A stretch of DNA of 64,000 nucleotides from Anaerocolumna sedimenticola (GCF_009931695.1 NZ_CP048000.1:4103501-4167500), one strand, 5' to 3'. Positions 20,614 to 31,294 are shown, numbered from the stretch's first letter. Made by a program: numbers and translations. The notes: generated by a model not told the origin, from the letters alone.

Positions 20614-20933
20614 TATAATCCCCCCTTATAGTAACAATAATATAATTATACCTATTTTTTGTAAATTTTGGAAGTATATAATTAGGACTACAAATGTTTA
20701 CCATAATTTAACAACATAAAATATCTACCTGCTTTCCCATTTTTCTATATCTTATAAATATAGAGTAAATAAACAACAAGTCATATACCACTTGTAAAAT
20801 ATAAACCCTTATATTATCATGTAAATTAGATAATAGCGAAACAAGATTATTGTATTTATATCTGAAAACTATATAGTTTCGCAATTACCTATACCATGTA
20901 ATTACTAAAATTCATTTATTCAAAGGAGCAGCT
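20614..20933. other. Divergent agrA/tmcAL intergenic region
   Basis: Holds the agrA -10 (20645-20650, minus strand) and a GCGAAAC/GTTTCGC inverted repeat (20836-20842 with 20876-20882) before tmcAL. The tmcAL ribosome site is AAAGGAG. No gene is seen; the rest is AT-rich. Confidence 0.5.
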
Positions 20934-22244
20934 ATGAAAACAGTTGGTTTAATTACCGAATATAATCCCTTTCACAATGGACATTTCTATCACATACAGG
21001 AAGCAAAAAGAATAACCGGCGCGGATTATGTGGTTGTGGTTATGAGCGGTAATTTTGTACAACGGGGTGCTCCTGCCATTATTGATAAATACAGCCGTAC
21101 GGATATGGCATTGGCCTGTGGTGCGGATCTGATATTGGAACTGCCGGTTTGTTATGCAACGGCAAGTGCCGAATTTTTTGCTGTGGGAGCAATATCCCTT
21201 TTAGATAAATTGGGAATTATAGATTATTTATGTTTTGGCAGTGAATGCGGGGATACTAAACTTTTAGAATCAATTGCTGAAATCCTTATAGATGAACCAA
21301 GAGAATACCGGGAATTGTTAAATCAGTATCTTAAAGAGGGTATAACCTTTCCTGCCGCAAGAGGTAAAGCATTAACGGCCATATCACCCCAGATAACAGA
21401 ATCCATACTATTGAGTCCTAATAACATACTTGGTATTGAATATATAAAAGCTATTTTACGTCTTAACAGTTCCATTAAACCTATTACAATTAAAAGAAAA
21501 TCAGCAGATTATCACGAAGTTGAATTAACTTCACACTCTGAGAACACCATCAGCAGTGCAACTGCTATCCGCAAATCCCTGTTGGAGGATACTATAATAA
21601 GCAATCAATATGATGATTTTAAGCAAGGCAGCTCAAAAGTTGATCCTGTTATCAATCATAATATCAGTATCAATTTGAATGCTATAAAAAATCATATTCC
21701 TGATTCTGTTTATGAAATCTTACTAAAAAATTATCATAAAACTTTTCCTATTCAGGATGAGGATTATTCTTTATTATTAAAATATAAATTAATGCTGGAA
21801 AACAAAACATCCCTGTCAAAATATACGGATATATCGGTTGATTTAGCCAACCGTATTTATGACTTAGATTTTCAGGGATATACCTTTTTACAAACAGCAC
21901 AGTTAATAAAGTCAAAGCAATGGACTTTAACCCGTATAAACCGCGGATTGATTCACCTATTATTAAATCTGTATTCCGATAATTTTAATACGTATAAAGA
22001 GGTTGGTTATACCCAATATGCCAGATTACTAGGCTTCAAAAAAAGCTCTTCCCATCTCATCCGCAATATTGTAAATAAGGAGAACATCCCTGTTATAACT
22101 AAAATGGCGGATGCCAAAGAACAGCTTAGCGAGCCAGGTTTAACCATGCTGAAAGAAGATATCTTTGCAGCCAATCTTTATAATATGGTTGTATTTGAAA
22201 AATATGGGACAATCCTTAAAGATGAATATACTCATGGGTTATAA
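20934..22244 (+). CDS. tmcAL: tRNA(Met) cytidine acetate ligase
   Basis: 436 residues of the TmcAL (formerly YlbM) family, which uses acetate and ATP to form N4-acetylcytidine at the wobble base of elongator tRNA-Met. The N-terminal nucleotidyltransferase fold shows VGLITEYNPFHNGH (the HxGH motif, H14 and H17), VVVMSGNFVQRGAPAIIDK and ADLILELPVCYATASAEFFA, all family signatures. The C-terminal region contains RINRGLIHLLL and YTQYARLLGF, expected for tRNA binding. Length is normal. A strong terminator lies 65 bp downstream. The activity uses acetate, and ackA-pta are nearby, but no direct link is implied. Confidence 0.95.
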   Translation: MKTVGLITEYNPFHNGHFYHIQEAKRITGADYVVVVMSGNFVQRGAPAIIDKYSRTDMALACGADLILELPVCYATASAEFFAVGAISLLDKLGIIDYLCFGSECGDTKLLESIAEILIDEPREYRELLNQYLKEGITFPAARGKALTAISPQITESILLSPNNILGIEYIKAILRLNSSIKPITIKRKSADYHEVELTSHSENTISSATAIRKSLLEDTIISNQYDDFKQGSSKVDPVINHNISINLNAIKNHIPDSVYEILLKNYHKTFPIQDEDYSLLLKYKLMLENKTSLSKYTDISVDLANRIYDLDFQGYTFLQTAQLIKSKQWTLTRINRGLIHLLLNLYSDNFNTYKEVGYTQYARLLGFKKSSSHLIRNIVNKENIPVITKMADAKEQLSEPGLTMLKEDIFAANLYNMVVFEKYGTILKDEYTHGL

Positions 22245-22308
22245 TAAGATAATTTCCAATTCTTTGACTTTTTTAGAATTTGCATAATTTGTTTACATTG
22301 GTATAATG

Positions 22309-22365
22309 CAGAAGCAGAAAAATACATATATTAAATTCTTGATTTATCTGCTTCTGTTCTTTTTT
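22309..22365 (+). terminator. Intrinsic terminator of tmcAL
   Basis: CAGAAGCAGA (22309-22318) pairs with TCTGCTTCTG (22347-22356), followed by TTCTTTTTT. Confidence 0.85.
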
Positions 22366-22389
22366 AATCATGTTTTTAAATAAATATTA

Positions 22390-24195
22390 TTAAGCCATCA
22401 GCTCTTCCATTTCATCAAGTAGTTTTCCAAATAAGCCAAGAGCCTGCTCCACCGGTTCTCTTGTGCTCATATCCACGCCGGCTTTTTTAAGTAATTCAAT
22501 CGGATAATCTGAACTACCGCCGCTTAAGAACTTACCGATATAATCATCGACTGCCGGTTTACCCTCTTTCAAAATCTTTCTTGACAGTGCAATTGCTGCA
22601 GAATAACCGGTAGCATATTGATATACATAAAAAGCATTATAAAAATGGGGAATTCTTGCCCATTCCATATCTATTTCAGGGTCAACCACAATATCATTTC
22701 CAAAATATTGTATATTAAGATCACGGTAAAGCTTGCACAGTGTATCTGAGGTAAGCGCTTCACCATCCATGGATTTCTGGTGTGTAATCATTTCAAATTC
22801 AGCAAACATGGTCTGCCTGTAGAGCGTAGTTCTGAATTGTTCCAGGAAGTGGTTAATTAAATAAGCTCTTTCTTGTCTTTTCTGGGTTTTACCCAGCAGA
22901 TATTCCATCAATAATGCCTCATTACAGGTGGAAGCTACCTCGGCAACAAAGATACGATAACCTGCATAAGTAATAGGCAGTGCAGCATCCGAATGATAAC
23001 TGTGCAAGGCGTGTCCCATTTCGTGTGCAAGGGTAAATACATGATCCAAAGTATCCTGATAGTTTAACAATACATAGGGATGAGTGCCATAGGCTCCCCA
23101 GGAATAAGCTCCGCTGCGTTTACCCTCATTTTCATATACATCAATCCAATGGTTATCAAACCCTTCTTTTAAAGCCGCACGGTATTTATCTCCCAGTGGT
23201 TCCAAACCATTATAAACCATTTCTTTTGCTGCTTCAAAATCAATTTTCATACCTGCATCTTTTACAATAGGTGTATACAGATCATACATATGAAGTTCGT
23301 TAAGACCCAGAAGCTTTTTGCGGAGAGATACATAACGGTGGAGAAGAGGTAAATTTTCATGTACCACATCAATCAGATTCGTATATACGGAAAGAGGGAC
23401 ATTACTTTTATCCAGTTCTTTCGCCAGGGTAGACGGATATTTTCTAACCTTTGCATAAAATGCTTCCTGTTTTACATTGGCACTGAAGGTAGCCGCCAAG
23501 GTATTTTTAAATTTTTTATATGTGGCATAAAGAGTCTGGAAAGCTTCCTGTCTGACTCTTCTGTCAGAACTTTCTAAAAAGGATACATACCTGCCATGGG
23601 TCAATTCCACCATTTCTCCGTCTTCATTTTTAATCTCAGGGAATTTTAAATCCGCATTATTAAACATGGAAAATATGCTGTCCGGAGCATCTGCCATTTC
23701 TCCTGTATCTGCAATCAGTTCTTCCATCTCAGTTGATAAAGTATGAGGTTTCTGCCTTATGATTTCTTTTATGGCAAATTCGTATGTTTTTAATTCCTGA
23801 TTAGAAACAAGGAAAGAATTTAAGGTCTCTTCGGGTATACTTAAAATCTCCGGTACCATAAAGGATAAGGCACTGCTTACCTGGACGGATAAATTCGTTG
23901 CCTGATTGGATAATGCCTGGTAAGTACTCTCTCCAGTATCCTCATGATATTTTTGATTGGCATAAACATATACCCTCTCTAAATGCAGAGAAATCTCATC
24001 ATGTAATTGCCAGAACTCGAAAAGTGTTTCTGCTGATTCAGATAATTTTCCTTGATAACTGCTGATTTTAGGAATTAAATCCTTTGTTAGTGCAAATTCT
24101 TTCTTCCACTCTACATCATTAGGAAATAAATCTTCAATCGCCCATTTGTATTTCCTATCTACTTCATTTCTTTTTTTTAACTTTTTCTTCTCCAT
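22390..24195 (-). CDS. pepF: Oligoendopeptidase F
   Basis: 601 residues, the normal size of M3B metallopeptidases. The zinc motif LAHEMGHALHSYHS carries H391 and H395, with the third ligand Glu in the following EVASTCNEALL block. PepF cleaves short cytoplasmic peptides (about 7-17 residues), and can act in sporulation and peptide-pheromone turnover in Bacillus. No signal peptide. Ribosome site AAAGGAAAAAAT. It is transcribed on its own from a promoter with TATAAT at 24270-24265 and a 16-bp palindrome at the transcription start. It lies convergent with tmcAL. Confidence 0.95.
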   Translation of the reverse strand: MEKKKLKKRNEVDRKYKWAIEDLFPNDVEWKKEFALTKDLIPKISSYQGKLSESAETLFEFWQLHDEISLHLERVYVYANQKYHEDTGESTYQALSNQATNLSVQVSSALSFMVPEILSIPEETLNSFLVSNQELKTYEFAIKEIIRQKPHTLSTEMEELIADTGEMADAPDSIFSMFNNADLKFPEIKNEDGEMVELTHGRYVSFLESSDRRVRQEAFQTLYATYKKFKNTLAATFSANVKQEAFYAKVRKYPSTLAKELDKSNVPLSVYTNLIDVVHENLPLLHRYVSLRKKLLGLNELHMYDLYTPIVKDAGMKIDFEAAKEMVYNGLEPLGDKYRAALKEGFDNHWIDVYENEGKRSGAYSWGAYGTHPYVLLNYQDTLDHVFTLAHEMGHALHSYHSDAALPITYAGYRIFVAEVASTCNEALLMEYLLGKTQKRQERAYLINHFLEQFRTTLYRQTMFAEFEMITHQKSMDGEALTSDTLCKLYRDLNIQYFGNDIVVDPEIDMEWARIPHFYNAFYVYQYATGYSAAIALSRKILKEGKPAVDDYIGKFLSGGSSDYPIELLKKAGVDMSTREPVEQALGLFGKLLDEMEELMA

Positions 24196-24241
24196 ATTTT
24201 TTCCTTTCCGGGTTGTATTTAATAAAAGCTTCTATAAATAA

Positions 24242-24257
24242 ATATGATTAATCATAT
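24242..24257 (-). promoter_or_regulatory. Perfect palindrome at the pepF transcription start
   Basis: ATATGATTAATCATAT is a perfect 16-bp palindrome. The pepF -10 (TATAAT) is at 24265-24270, so the palindrome covers about +1 to +16, a position typical for a repressor site. Confidence 0.4.
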
Positions 24258-24437
24258 GATATTAATTATACTACAGTCCTGATTTTTTTATTTTAATGAG
24301 TTTGAGACATTATAACATAATTTCCAAATATATGAAAGTCCGGCTGTTAAATTACCGGTAAGTATTTAAACAAAACGTAGACATATCTTGGACTGAAAAA
24401 CAATAGATTATAGTAATAATTATACTGGAGGAAGATA

Positions 24438-25481
24438 ATGCAATTACCGACACGCTTTAATACATTTCAAAAAAATTTCAACAATAAGAATCGTATCAGG
24501 CAGACTTCTTATGATAATAGAAGAATTTATTCAAAGGCAGGTATTGTCCTGTTTTTGGCGATTATACTAATCTTCCCCACTTCCTCCTATCAAGGAGCAA
24601 AAAAGGGGCTGCTTTTATGGTTTAATACAGTACTTCCTACTTTATTACCTTTTATTATTGTTTCAAATCTAATAATAGGACTGCAAATAACAAAACCGCT
24701 TAGTAAATTACTTTATCCATTTTTTCATTTTTTGTTCGGTATTAGTAAAGGAGGCTGCTATCCTGTTCTAATGGGATTTTTATCCGGAATTCCGGTAGGA
24801 GCCAAATCCGTTGCGGATTTAGTAAATCAGGGAAGTATCGATGAGGACGAAGGCCAATATTTACTTGGTTTCTGTAATAATGCAAGTCCTATGTTTATAA
24901 TGAGTTACATTGCAATTTCTCAATTAAAGCTTCCTGGGATCCGGTTTACTTTATTGTTAATCATTTACATATCCGGTATAATTTCTGCTTTTTTGTACTT
25001 CCGCCTTCTTCCGGGCAGGAATAATAGAAGCAATGCGGTATCCATCATGGAGTTCAGTCAAAATAGTATGAGAAACTTTAACAGCGAATCACCAAAATTT
25101 GATTTTGCATTACTGGATTCTGCCATAATGAACGGTTTTGAAATAATTACAAAAGTCGGCGGTTATATCATATTGTTTTCAATTCCGGTTCAAATTATAT
25201 CCGGTCTTGGTAATGATAATTATTTAAAATTACTTCTTATTGGAATTTTAGAAATTACCACCGGTATAAATAAGATAAGTCAGTCTTCCCTGGATATGGG
25301 TACAAAAATAGCCTTTATAACTATGCTTACGGCTTTTGGCGGTTTGTCCGGTGTTGCACAGACTAAAAGCGTAATCAATAGTACAAGGCTATCAATTGTT
25401 ACTTATATAAAGTCAAAATTAATGCATATGGCAATAGCATTTATTCTAACGGTAATCTATATACAGTTGGTTTTATACTGA
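24438..25481 (+). CDS. ylbJ: Sporulation integral membrane protein YlbJ
   Basis: 347 residues with eight or so hydrophobic segments. LFPTSSYQGAKKGLLLWFNTVLPTLLPFII, PVLMGFLSGIPVGAKSVADL and LGFCNNASPMFIMSYIA match the YlbJ family of nucleoside-transporter-like gate proteins needed for spore maturation in Bacillus. The N-terminal 35 residues are hydrophilic and basic, longer than in many homologues. Ribosome site GGAGGAAGATA. It is convergent with the coaD operon, and in many Firmicutes the two loci are neighbours. Transcription in the mother cell is expected from the family but not visible here. Confidence 0.88.
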   Translation: MQLPTRFNTFQKNFNNKNRIRQTSYDNRRIYSKAGIVLFLAIILIFPTSSYQGAKKGLLLWFNTVLPTLLPFIIVSNLIIGLQITKPLSKLLYPFFHFLFGISKGGCYPVLMGFLSGIPVGAKSVADLVNQGSIDEDEGQYLLGFCNNASPMFIMSYIAISQLKLPGIRFTLLLIIYISGIISAFLYFRLLPGRNNRSNAVSIMEFSQNSMRNFNSESPKFDFALLDSAIMNGFEIITKVGGYIILFSIPVQIISGLGNDNYLKLLLIGILEITTGINKISQSSLDMGTKIAFITMLTAFGGLSGVAQTKSVINSTRLSIVTYIKSKLMHMAIAFILTVIYIQLVLY

Positions 25482-25576
25482 TTTTGATCTGCAGTATCAT
25501 TTACTTAATATGTTTATTTAATATGTATGAAATTAACTTGGAAATTATTATTTATATCAATCAATGATAAATGTGT

Positions 25577-26224
25577 TTATTCGATATCCTCTAAGAAAGT
25601 ATTTTCGTCAAAATTAAAATCATCGTCAGAATATTCTTCGCCGGTTTGTTCGGTTGCACTTTCTTCATTGGTATATTCTTGTCCACTGTTTTTTAATTCG
25701 TTTTTGTTATTAATAACGATATCCAGATTACCTTTTAAGGCATTTAATAAATTCTCATATTTCGTTCTGCTGCTTTCATATGCGTTGGTTAAAATGTTTT
25801 CAACATCTGAGAGCATCTCCTCCGTATAAGATAGGGCACCTGCTCGGATTTGGTTAGCATCATTATTAGCATCGGCTATAATTTTATCAGCTTCAGCTGC
25901 TGCCTTGCTAACCATTTCATTTGCCTGATAATATGCCTGCTGCATAATTTCATGATCATTTATAAGGGAATGTGCCTTTTCTCCTGCTTCAGCCATAATA
26001 GCCGCTGCTTTCTCTTCAGCATCTGCTATAATAGCATCACGATTCGAAATAATCTTTTGATATCTCTTAATCTCATCCGGAGTCCTTAGTCTTAATTCAT
26101 CTAATAAATCATATAATTCATCCTTTGGTACGATTACTTTAGTAGTTGAAAGTGGTTGCATTCTACAGCTTTCTACGAATTCATAAATATCTTCAATTAA
26201 TTGCTCTATTCTACTGGCACCCAT
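25577..26224 (-). CDS. Coiled-coil protein of unknown function (ATP synthase b-subunit/DivIVA-like)
   Basis: 215 residues. The N-terminus RIEQLIEDIYEFVESCRMQPLSTTKVIVPKDELYDLLDELRLRTPDEIKRYQKII is followed by a long Ala/Glu-rich coiled coil (about 65-150) with the heptads seen in ATP synthase b subunits and DivIVA-like proteins. The last 35 residues are acidic. No membrane segment is visible. It starts 1 nt after the coaD stop codon, so both are one operon (rsmD-coaD-this gene). I do not know its function; similar proteins appear at this place in related genomes by memory only. Confidence 0.65.
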   Translation of the reverse strand: MGASRIEQLIEDIYEFVESCRMQPLSTTKVIVPKDELYDLLDELRLRTPDEIKRYQKIISNRDAIIADAEEKAAAIMAEAGEKAHSLINDHEIMQQAYYQANEMVSKAAAEADKIIADANNDANQIRAGALSYTEEMLSDVENILTNAYESSRTKYENLLNALKGNLDIVINNKNELKNSGQEYTNEESATEQTGEEYSDDDFNFDENTFLEDIE

Positions 26225-26225
26225 A

Positions 26226-26717
26226 TTAACCTCTCCTTAATTTATTATATTTTTCGTAAACAGACTGCACAATACAGGCAGGCACAAACTGTTCTATTTT
26301 TCCACCATAACTGGCTATTTCACGAACTGTACTGGAACTTAAATAAGCATATTCAACACTGGTTGTTAAAAATACCGTATCTACTTTGGGATTCATCTTA
26401 TGGTTGGTCTGAGCTAACTGCAATTCATATTCAAAATCCGTAATAGCTCTTAATCCTCTTACGATTACATTTGCATTTTTCTCATCCGCAAAATCAACTA
26501 ATAAACCCTGATAAGCTTCAATAGTAACATTAGGTATATCTTCTGTTACCAGTTCCAAAAACTTCACACGTTCTTCGGAAGTAAATAAAGGTGATTTACT
26601 GCTGTTTTTTAAAACTCCGATAATTAAATGATCCACTAACTTTGATGCACGTAATATAATATCTAAATGTCCCAATGTAACAGGATCAAAACTTCCGGGA
26701 TAAACACCTATTCTCAA
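26226..26717 (-). CDS. coaD: Pantetheine-phosphate adenylyltransferase
   Basis: 163 residues, full length. CoaD adenylates 4'-phosphopantetheine to dephospho-CoA, the penultimate step of CoA synthesis. Motifs: [12 protein letters not shown] (the T/HxGH nucleotidyltransferase signature, residues 6-17), [15 protein letters not shown], and [15 protein letters not shown] near the C-terminus. It follows rsmD in the common rsmD-coaD pair and is followed at once by the coiled-coil gene. Cytoplasmic hexamer in known members. Confidence 0.97.
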   Translation of the reverse strand: MRIGVYPGSFDPVTLGHLDIILRASKLVDHLIIGVLKNSSKSPLFTSEERVKFLELVTEDIPNVTIEAYQGLLVDFADEKNANVIVRGLRAITDFEYELQLAQTNHKMNPKVDTVFLTTSVEYAYLSSSTVREIASYGGKIEQFVPACIVQSVYEKYNKLRRG

Positions 26718-26840
26718 TATAATTCCTGCCTTTCCTAGCTTCGAGTCTTTCTTTCGAGCCGGATAATGGCTAATATTTAATGTGAAAAACTTCAGCGCTA
26801 TAACATATTCTTGCTTTTTGCTAATTAATCTTATGTGTAA

Positions 26841-27395
26841 TTATTTTAATTCAATAAATACATGTTTATTTGTTTTATATTCTTTTTCTTTATATATCTG
26901 AAATCTTGAATTTTCAAGATATTCAAAACCAGTTTCTATGGAAGCTTCCACAATAATTAAGGTATTGTAATAAATAATATTGGAATTCATAAGAGCTTCT
27001 AAAACCTGTTTCTCTAACCTTTTATTATAAGGCGGATCCATGAAAATAATATCAAATACTTTACCCTGAACTTCTAAAGCCCTTATTGCTGATAAAACAT
27101 CCATTGCCAGAATGCTGGCACCAATATCTAACCCGGTATTATGCAGATTATATTTTATGCAGTCCACCGCTCCTTTGCCATTCTCCACAAATACGGCTGA
27201 ACCTGCTCCTCTGCTTAATGCTTCTATCCCGATGGCACCACTTCCGCTGAACAAATCTAAAAAATCACAATCTGCTAACCTGGGGTTTAAGATATTAAAT
27301 AAAGTTTCTTTTATTCTATCCGTGGTAGGTCTGGTTTCCAGTCCATCAACTGTTCTTAATTTTAACCTTTTTGCTTTACCTGCAATAACTCTCAT
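26841..27395 (-). CDS. rsmD: 16S rRNA (guanine966-N2)-methyltransferase
   Basis: 184 residues from the ATG with GGGAG 5 nt upstream; an ATG four codons earlier is less likely. RsmD methylates G966 of 16S rRNA using S-adenosylmethionine. The N-terminus RVIAGKAKRLKLRTVDGLETRPTTDRIKETLFNIL, the SAM loop FLDLFSGSGAIGIEALSRGA and the catalytic DPPY in IIFMDPPYNKRLE are all present. It starts an operon with coaD, 123 bp downstream, and has a good promoter. Confidence 0.95.
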   Translation of the reverse strand: MRVIAGKAKRLKLRTVDGLETRPTTDRIKETLFNILNPRLADCDFLDLFSGSGAIGIEALSRGAGSAVFVENGKGAVDCIKYNLHNTGLDIGASILAMDVLSAIRALEVQGKVFDIIFMDPPYNKRLEKQVLEALMNSNIIYYNTLIIVEASIETGFEYLENSRFQIYKEKEYKTNKHVFIELK

Positions 27396-27476
27396 TCTTG
27401 CTCCCATTGATTAAATCATGTAAATATGTACATCCATTAGAAAAAATAATAGAAAACTCTAAAAATATCTATTAAT

Positions 27477-27504
27477 ATTGTATAATATAAAATTGTTTTG
27501 TCAA
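27477..27504 (-). promoter_or_regulatory. Promoter of rsmD-coaD
   Basis: Minus strand TTGACA (27504-27499), 16-bp spacer, TACAAT (27482-27477). Confidence 0.7.
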
Positions 27505-27658
27505 CTTAATTTTACCTTTCTAGAGCATTTTTACTAGTTTTCCATCCTTTAATTTTACTCCATAATATTATATTATTCAACAAAAATTTTGATTTTCATA
27601 AATTTGGTAACGTATTTAATCAGATAAAAAGTATTATTTTATTGGATAATAACGAAAG

Positions 27659-27694
27659 AAAAAAGGCTGCTTTTTTAATAGCAGCCTTTTTTTT
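27659..27694 (-). terminator. Intrinsic terminator of the SASP gene
   Basis: AAAAAAGGCTGC pairs with GCAGCCTTTTTT across TTTTTTAATA; T-rich tails on both strands. Confidence 0.9.
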
Positions 27695-27732
27695 ATGAGA
27701 TAAACCTAATTTGTTTTTGATTCATTCGTAAA

Positions 27733-27936
27733 TTATTGCTGACCAGACATAAGTTTTTCTTGTTCAGCAATCATTTTCTTTACCATCATACCACCAACGC
27801 TACCATTCTGGTAGGAAGTTAAGTCACCATTGTAACCATGTTTTAAAGGTACACCAATTTCACTTGCAACTTCGTATTTAAAACGATCTAATGCTTCTTT
27901 TGCCTGTGGTACTTCTGCTCTGTTTCTACTTGCCAT
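27733..27936 (-). CDS. Alpha/beta-type small acid-soluble spore protein
   Basis: 67 residues from the ATG with GGAGGA 7 nt upstream; the frame extends five codons further. The sequence has both SASP signatures: the germination-protease region KYEVASEIGVPLKHGYNGDLTS and the C-terminal GSVGGMMVKKMIAEQEKL. These proteins coat DNA in the spore core and protect it from UV and heat, then supply amino acids at germination. It stands alone with its own terminator, as usual for sspA-like genes. A sigma-G promoter is expected but I could not place one with confidence. This gene is the clearest sign that the organism forms spores. Confidence 0.97.
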   Translation of the reverse strand: MASRNRAEVPQAKEALDRFKYEVASEIGVPLKHGYNGDLTSYQNGSVGGMMVKKMIAEQEKLMSGQQ

Positions 27937-28158
27937 AATAAACTCCTCCATTTTCTTATTTTGAGTCCAACTAGTTAATTTTTTTGTGTGCTTTGATTCA
28001 AAATAATTCTGTGTTGTTGTTTGTTACGCTATTATTATGTGCAATCTGTTTTTTAATAATCAGGTAATTTTTTGAAATAAATTTAAAAATAATGTGATTT
28101 TTACCGGTTAATTTGAAATATTGCAATTCTTTTGATAAAAAGTATTTTTACTTAATTT

Positions 28159-30557
28159 TTAACCTTTAGGTTCAATGTGAATAACATAGGTTGCATATGT
28201 TTTATCATTCGCTGCCGGAATCGAAAAAACCACATCACCCAAACTTTTTAATAAGGTATCATTAACAGTCTCATATTTCTCCATCTCACATTTACCTACA
28301 TAAATATATTCAATTTGATATTTATCAATTAAAGATTTAACCAGTTCCTTATCCGATGAAGTATATATGTTCTGTATATCGGCAGCTCTTTTATCAATTA
28401 CTTCCGTGTTACCTCTCCATAACCATTCATGCACGTACCATCCAAGTACGGTGGGAAGACCGGTAGCTACCGATACACGTTCATAATCGGAATAACTGTC
28501 GCCGTTTGCTTCCAGGATAACCGGAGTTCCTTTTATATTCTCATTCATCCAGTTTATTGCTTTAAAATCATAGGGCATCTGTGTTTTTAAATAAGCCGCC
28601 GCATCCAAACCTTTATACCCCGCCGTATTAAATATATTACCATACCAGGCTCCGATGGATACTTTGGAGTACCATAAACTGCTTAAAAACAGAATTAACG
28701 TAAAAATAACAAATTTTATCTGCCACCGGAACCTGCGCTCTCTTATAAATTTTAGAAAGATAAATCCGGCAGAGGTTCCAAACAGGATAAATGCCTGATA
28801 GGTCAGTTTAAACATAGTATTGGCTCTTTTATAATCACCAGAATAGATATCTTTAACATAAACCAGTTCCGGTATTAATACCAGACCAATTCCGCATAAT
28901 CCAAGGGTTAAAATAAACAATTCGGAAATATTTAATCCGGCTAAAAATTTTATAATCAGATTTGAATGATTAGATTCATTAATTTTTAGTTCACCGGACT
29001 CCAATGTTTGGGGTTCTTTTGATTTCTGATTAAATTTTTGAATCAATTCAATGAATAAGCCAAGTACTAAAGTAATCGGAAGTCCCCATAAAATAATGAG
29101 CTGATAAAATGGTGTATGTGCATAGGAAATTTGTATTTTCGTTGATATTTGATCAAAATTCAAAGTGAATGGTAATGCAGTTAATTTAGCAACAATGATA
29201 ACAGTAATCCCCTGAAATGCAGTAATCCAGAATGGTTTTTGAGATAGACGGTATCTGCCGTCTTCGTTTAAGGCAATATCCATTCCATAATCAACTAAAT
29301 TCGAAAATAATATAACTGCGCCTGCAACTACATAATAAATCGGGAAATCCCAGAAGTTTGTTGTATGGAATAAACCAATGAAAAAACCTATCAATAATAT
29401 ATATGGATTTAGTATCTCTTTCCAAAGCCGTTTCTTATGGGATTTTTCTTCCTGTCCGATCATATTCCTTTGTTTTTTACGGTACAGCATCCATGCAAAC
29501 AGAATTCCCAGCACTGTCAATACAAATATAATATTTATAACATGTGCATGCAGATCCCCCAATATAAATGAATAACTGGGAAATTCATGTATGGTTTTAT
29601 CTTTCGTATCCGGATTGTAACCGATATATCTTGTGGAGTCCGGAAACCAGTAATGGGAATCGTCATCACTTTTAATTCCGAGCAGGTTCCGGAGTATTGG
29701 AACAATCCAATAAAATAAAGTAAAATGCATATTACCGGCAAAGCATACTCCTGCACCGGATAAAAGACCTGCGAATACGGGGGTCCTTTTATATTTAATA
29801 GTATAATCCTCTAAAAAATTTTGGGTTACATTATATATCAAAGAAAGAGGAAGAACGAATGCAAAAGCGGCTAATGTCATTAACATCAGGTTATACCCCA
29901 CATTTACGGTGCATAAGGAAAGCTTTGTCATAAAAGCTGCCATATATTGACCGACATAATAATAATTAATCGTACTGCCGGCAAACCATAAATCTTTTGG
30001 AGGCATATAATCCCCGCGCATCATAATAGTCATAAACCCATAGTCCATGAATTTCTCTGTTCCGTAAGCCTCCGGTTTAAACCCTCTGATATACGTCCAG
30101 ATTAAAAACAAAAACAGAAAAAGCAGTTCTTCCGTTATCATTGCTGTAATTTTATCCGGTGTAACCATGGAATTTTAGCTTCTTCTTTCGTTTTTATAAA
30201 AAGAAAAGCGTTAATACACAGAAACAGTAAACCTGCTATAACACAGGATAAAGAGTTAAATTTCATAATCCTTAAGGAGGAAAGAAACCACATAAGATAA
30301 CCGGTTAAAGCAAGACCCACTGTCTTTGAAAATAAATATCCGTTATCATGAAAAAATCGAAAAAGTTTCTGTGTCATGGGTAAAAATATAATACCTAGCA
30401 ATAATAAAACAAACCACCATTTAAAAAATGGAAAAAAATCTTCTTTTAGCAAAAATTTTGCCAAAATGAAAATAAATATTCCAAACATAACTTGAATTAC
30501 ATACTTTATTTTAAAAGGATATCCGCCTTTATCAGGCTCAATTATTGAATTCTCCAT
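28159..30557 (-). pseudogene. DUF2298 (YYY-type) multi-pass membrane protein, one-base frameshift
   Basis: Two frames belong together: 30557-about 30150 (start MENSIIEPDKGGYPFK, ends PWLHRIKL) and 30168-28159 (EELLFLFLFLIWTYIRG onwards). One added A near the T4 run 30150-30153 restores HRIKITAMITEELLFLF and about 799 residues. The protein carries 12 or more membrane segments and the family's EKFMDYGFM, PPKDLWFAGSTINYYYVGQY and FPSYSFILGDLHAHVINIIF blocks. DUF2298 proteins resemble GT-C glycosyltransferases and may transfer sugars from polyprenyl phosphate; this is inference. The last gene of the glycan cluster. The break may be an assembly indel. Confidence 0.85.
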
Positions 30558-30586
30558 AATTAATCTAGACTCCCATCTGTAATCCG

Positions 30587-31294
30587 TTAACTGATATATT
30601 TATTAATTGCCATAAAATCTTTTACTGCCTGTCTGCCTATCCTAAAGATTTTTTTCATGTTAATGGAATTAACTCCGCCCTGTCTTGGTCGGAAAGTAAT
30701 TGGTAAATATTTTACCGGCAGCTTTTTCTTGCCGTAAATGACAGAAACTAATACATTGGATAAGTTATAATCTTTTGGTATAAACCTGATATTCTCTTTT
30801 AAAGTTTCTGCCTGCATAAGGCGAAAAGGTGTATTGGCATCTTTTAATGAGATACGAAAACACAACTGTAATACCAGTTTTAAAACCTTTGTTACAAATA
30901 ATCTGGACAATCCATCCTGCCGGTTGTTCCTAAAACCTATTATCATGGCATATTGTTTTCTTAGTTCCCAAAATTTCCAAAATTCTTCCGGTAAAGTCTG
31001 GCCGTCTGAATCCGTTTGAAATATATAGTCGGCTCCCTGCTTAATCCCATATTTATATCCATATAAAACGGTTGCACCATGACCACCGTTTTGTTTGGTT
31101 AATGGTTCAAAAGAAGGTCTAGTCTCTGCTTCTTTTTTCATAATGGAATAAGTTGAATCCCTGCTTCCATCATCAATTATGACTAATTTGCTGTCATTTC
31201 CAATTTTATCCACAATATTATACCAATCATTAATTATGTCCTGGATATTTTCTTCTTCATTGTAAGCTGGAATTACAATATAAAGTTTATCCAT
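30587..31294 (-). CDS. GT2 family glycosyltransferase
   Basis: 235 residues, a single GT-A domain of family 2. Motifs: YIVIPAYNEEENIQDII at the N-terminus, LVIIDDGSRDSTY (UDP-binding), the DxD-like FQTDSDGQ, and FRLMQAETL. There is no membrane segment, unlike its neighbour at 32465. It may glycosylate polyprenyl phosphate or a nascent glycan on the cytoplasmic face of the membrane. Its start overlaps the end of glf by 8 nt, so both are translated from one message. Acceptor and sugar cannot be read from the sequence. Confidence 0.85.
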   Translation of the reverse strand: MDKLYIVIPAYNEEENIQDIINDWYNIVDKIGNDSKLVIIDDGSRDSTYSIMKKEAETRPSFEPLTKQNGGHGATVLYGYKYGIKQGADYIFQTDSDGQTLPEEFWKFWELRKQYAMIIGFRNNRQDGLSRLFVTKVLKLVLQLCFRISLKDANTPFRLMQAETLKENIRFIPKDYNLSNVLVSVIYGKKKLPVKYLPITFRPRQGGVNSINMKKIFRIGRQAVKDFMAINKYIS

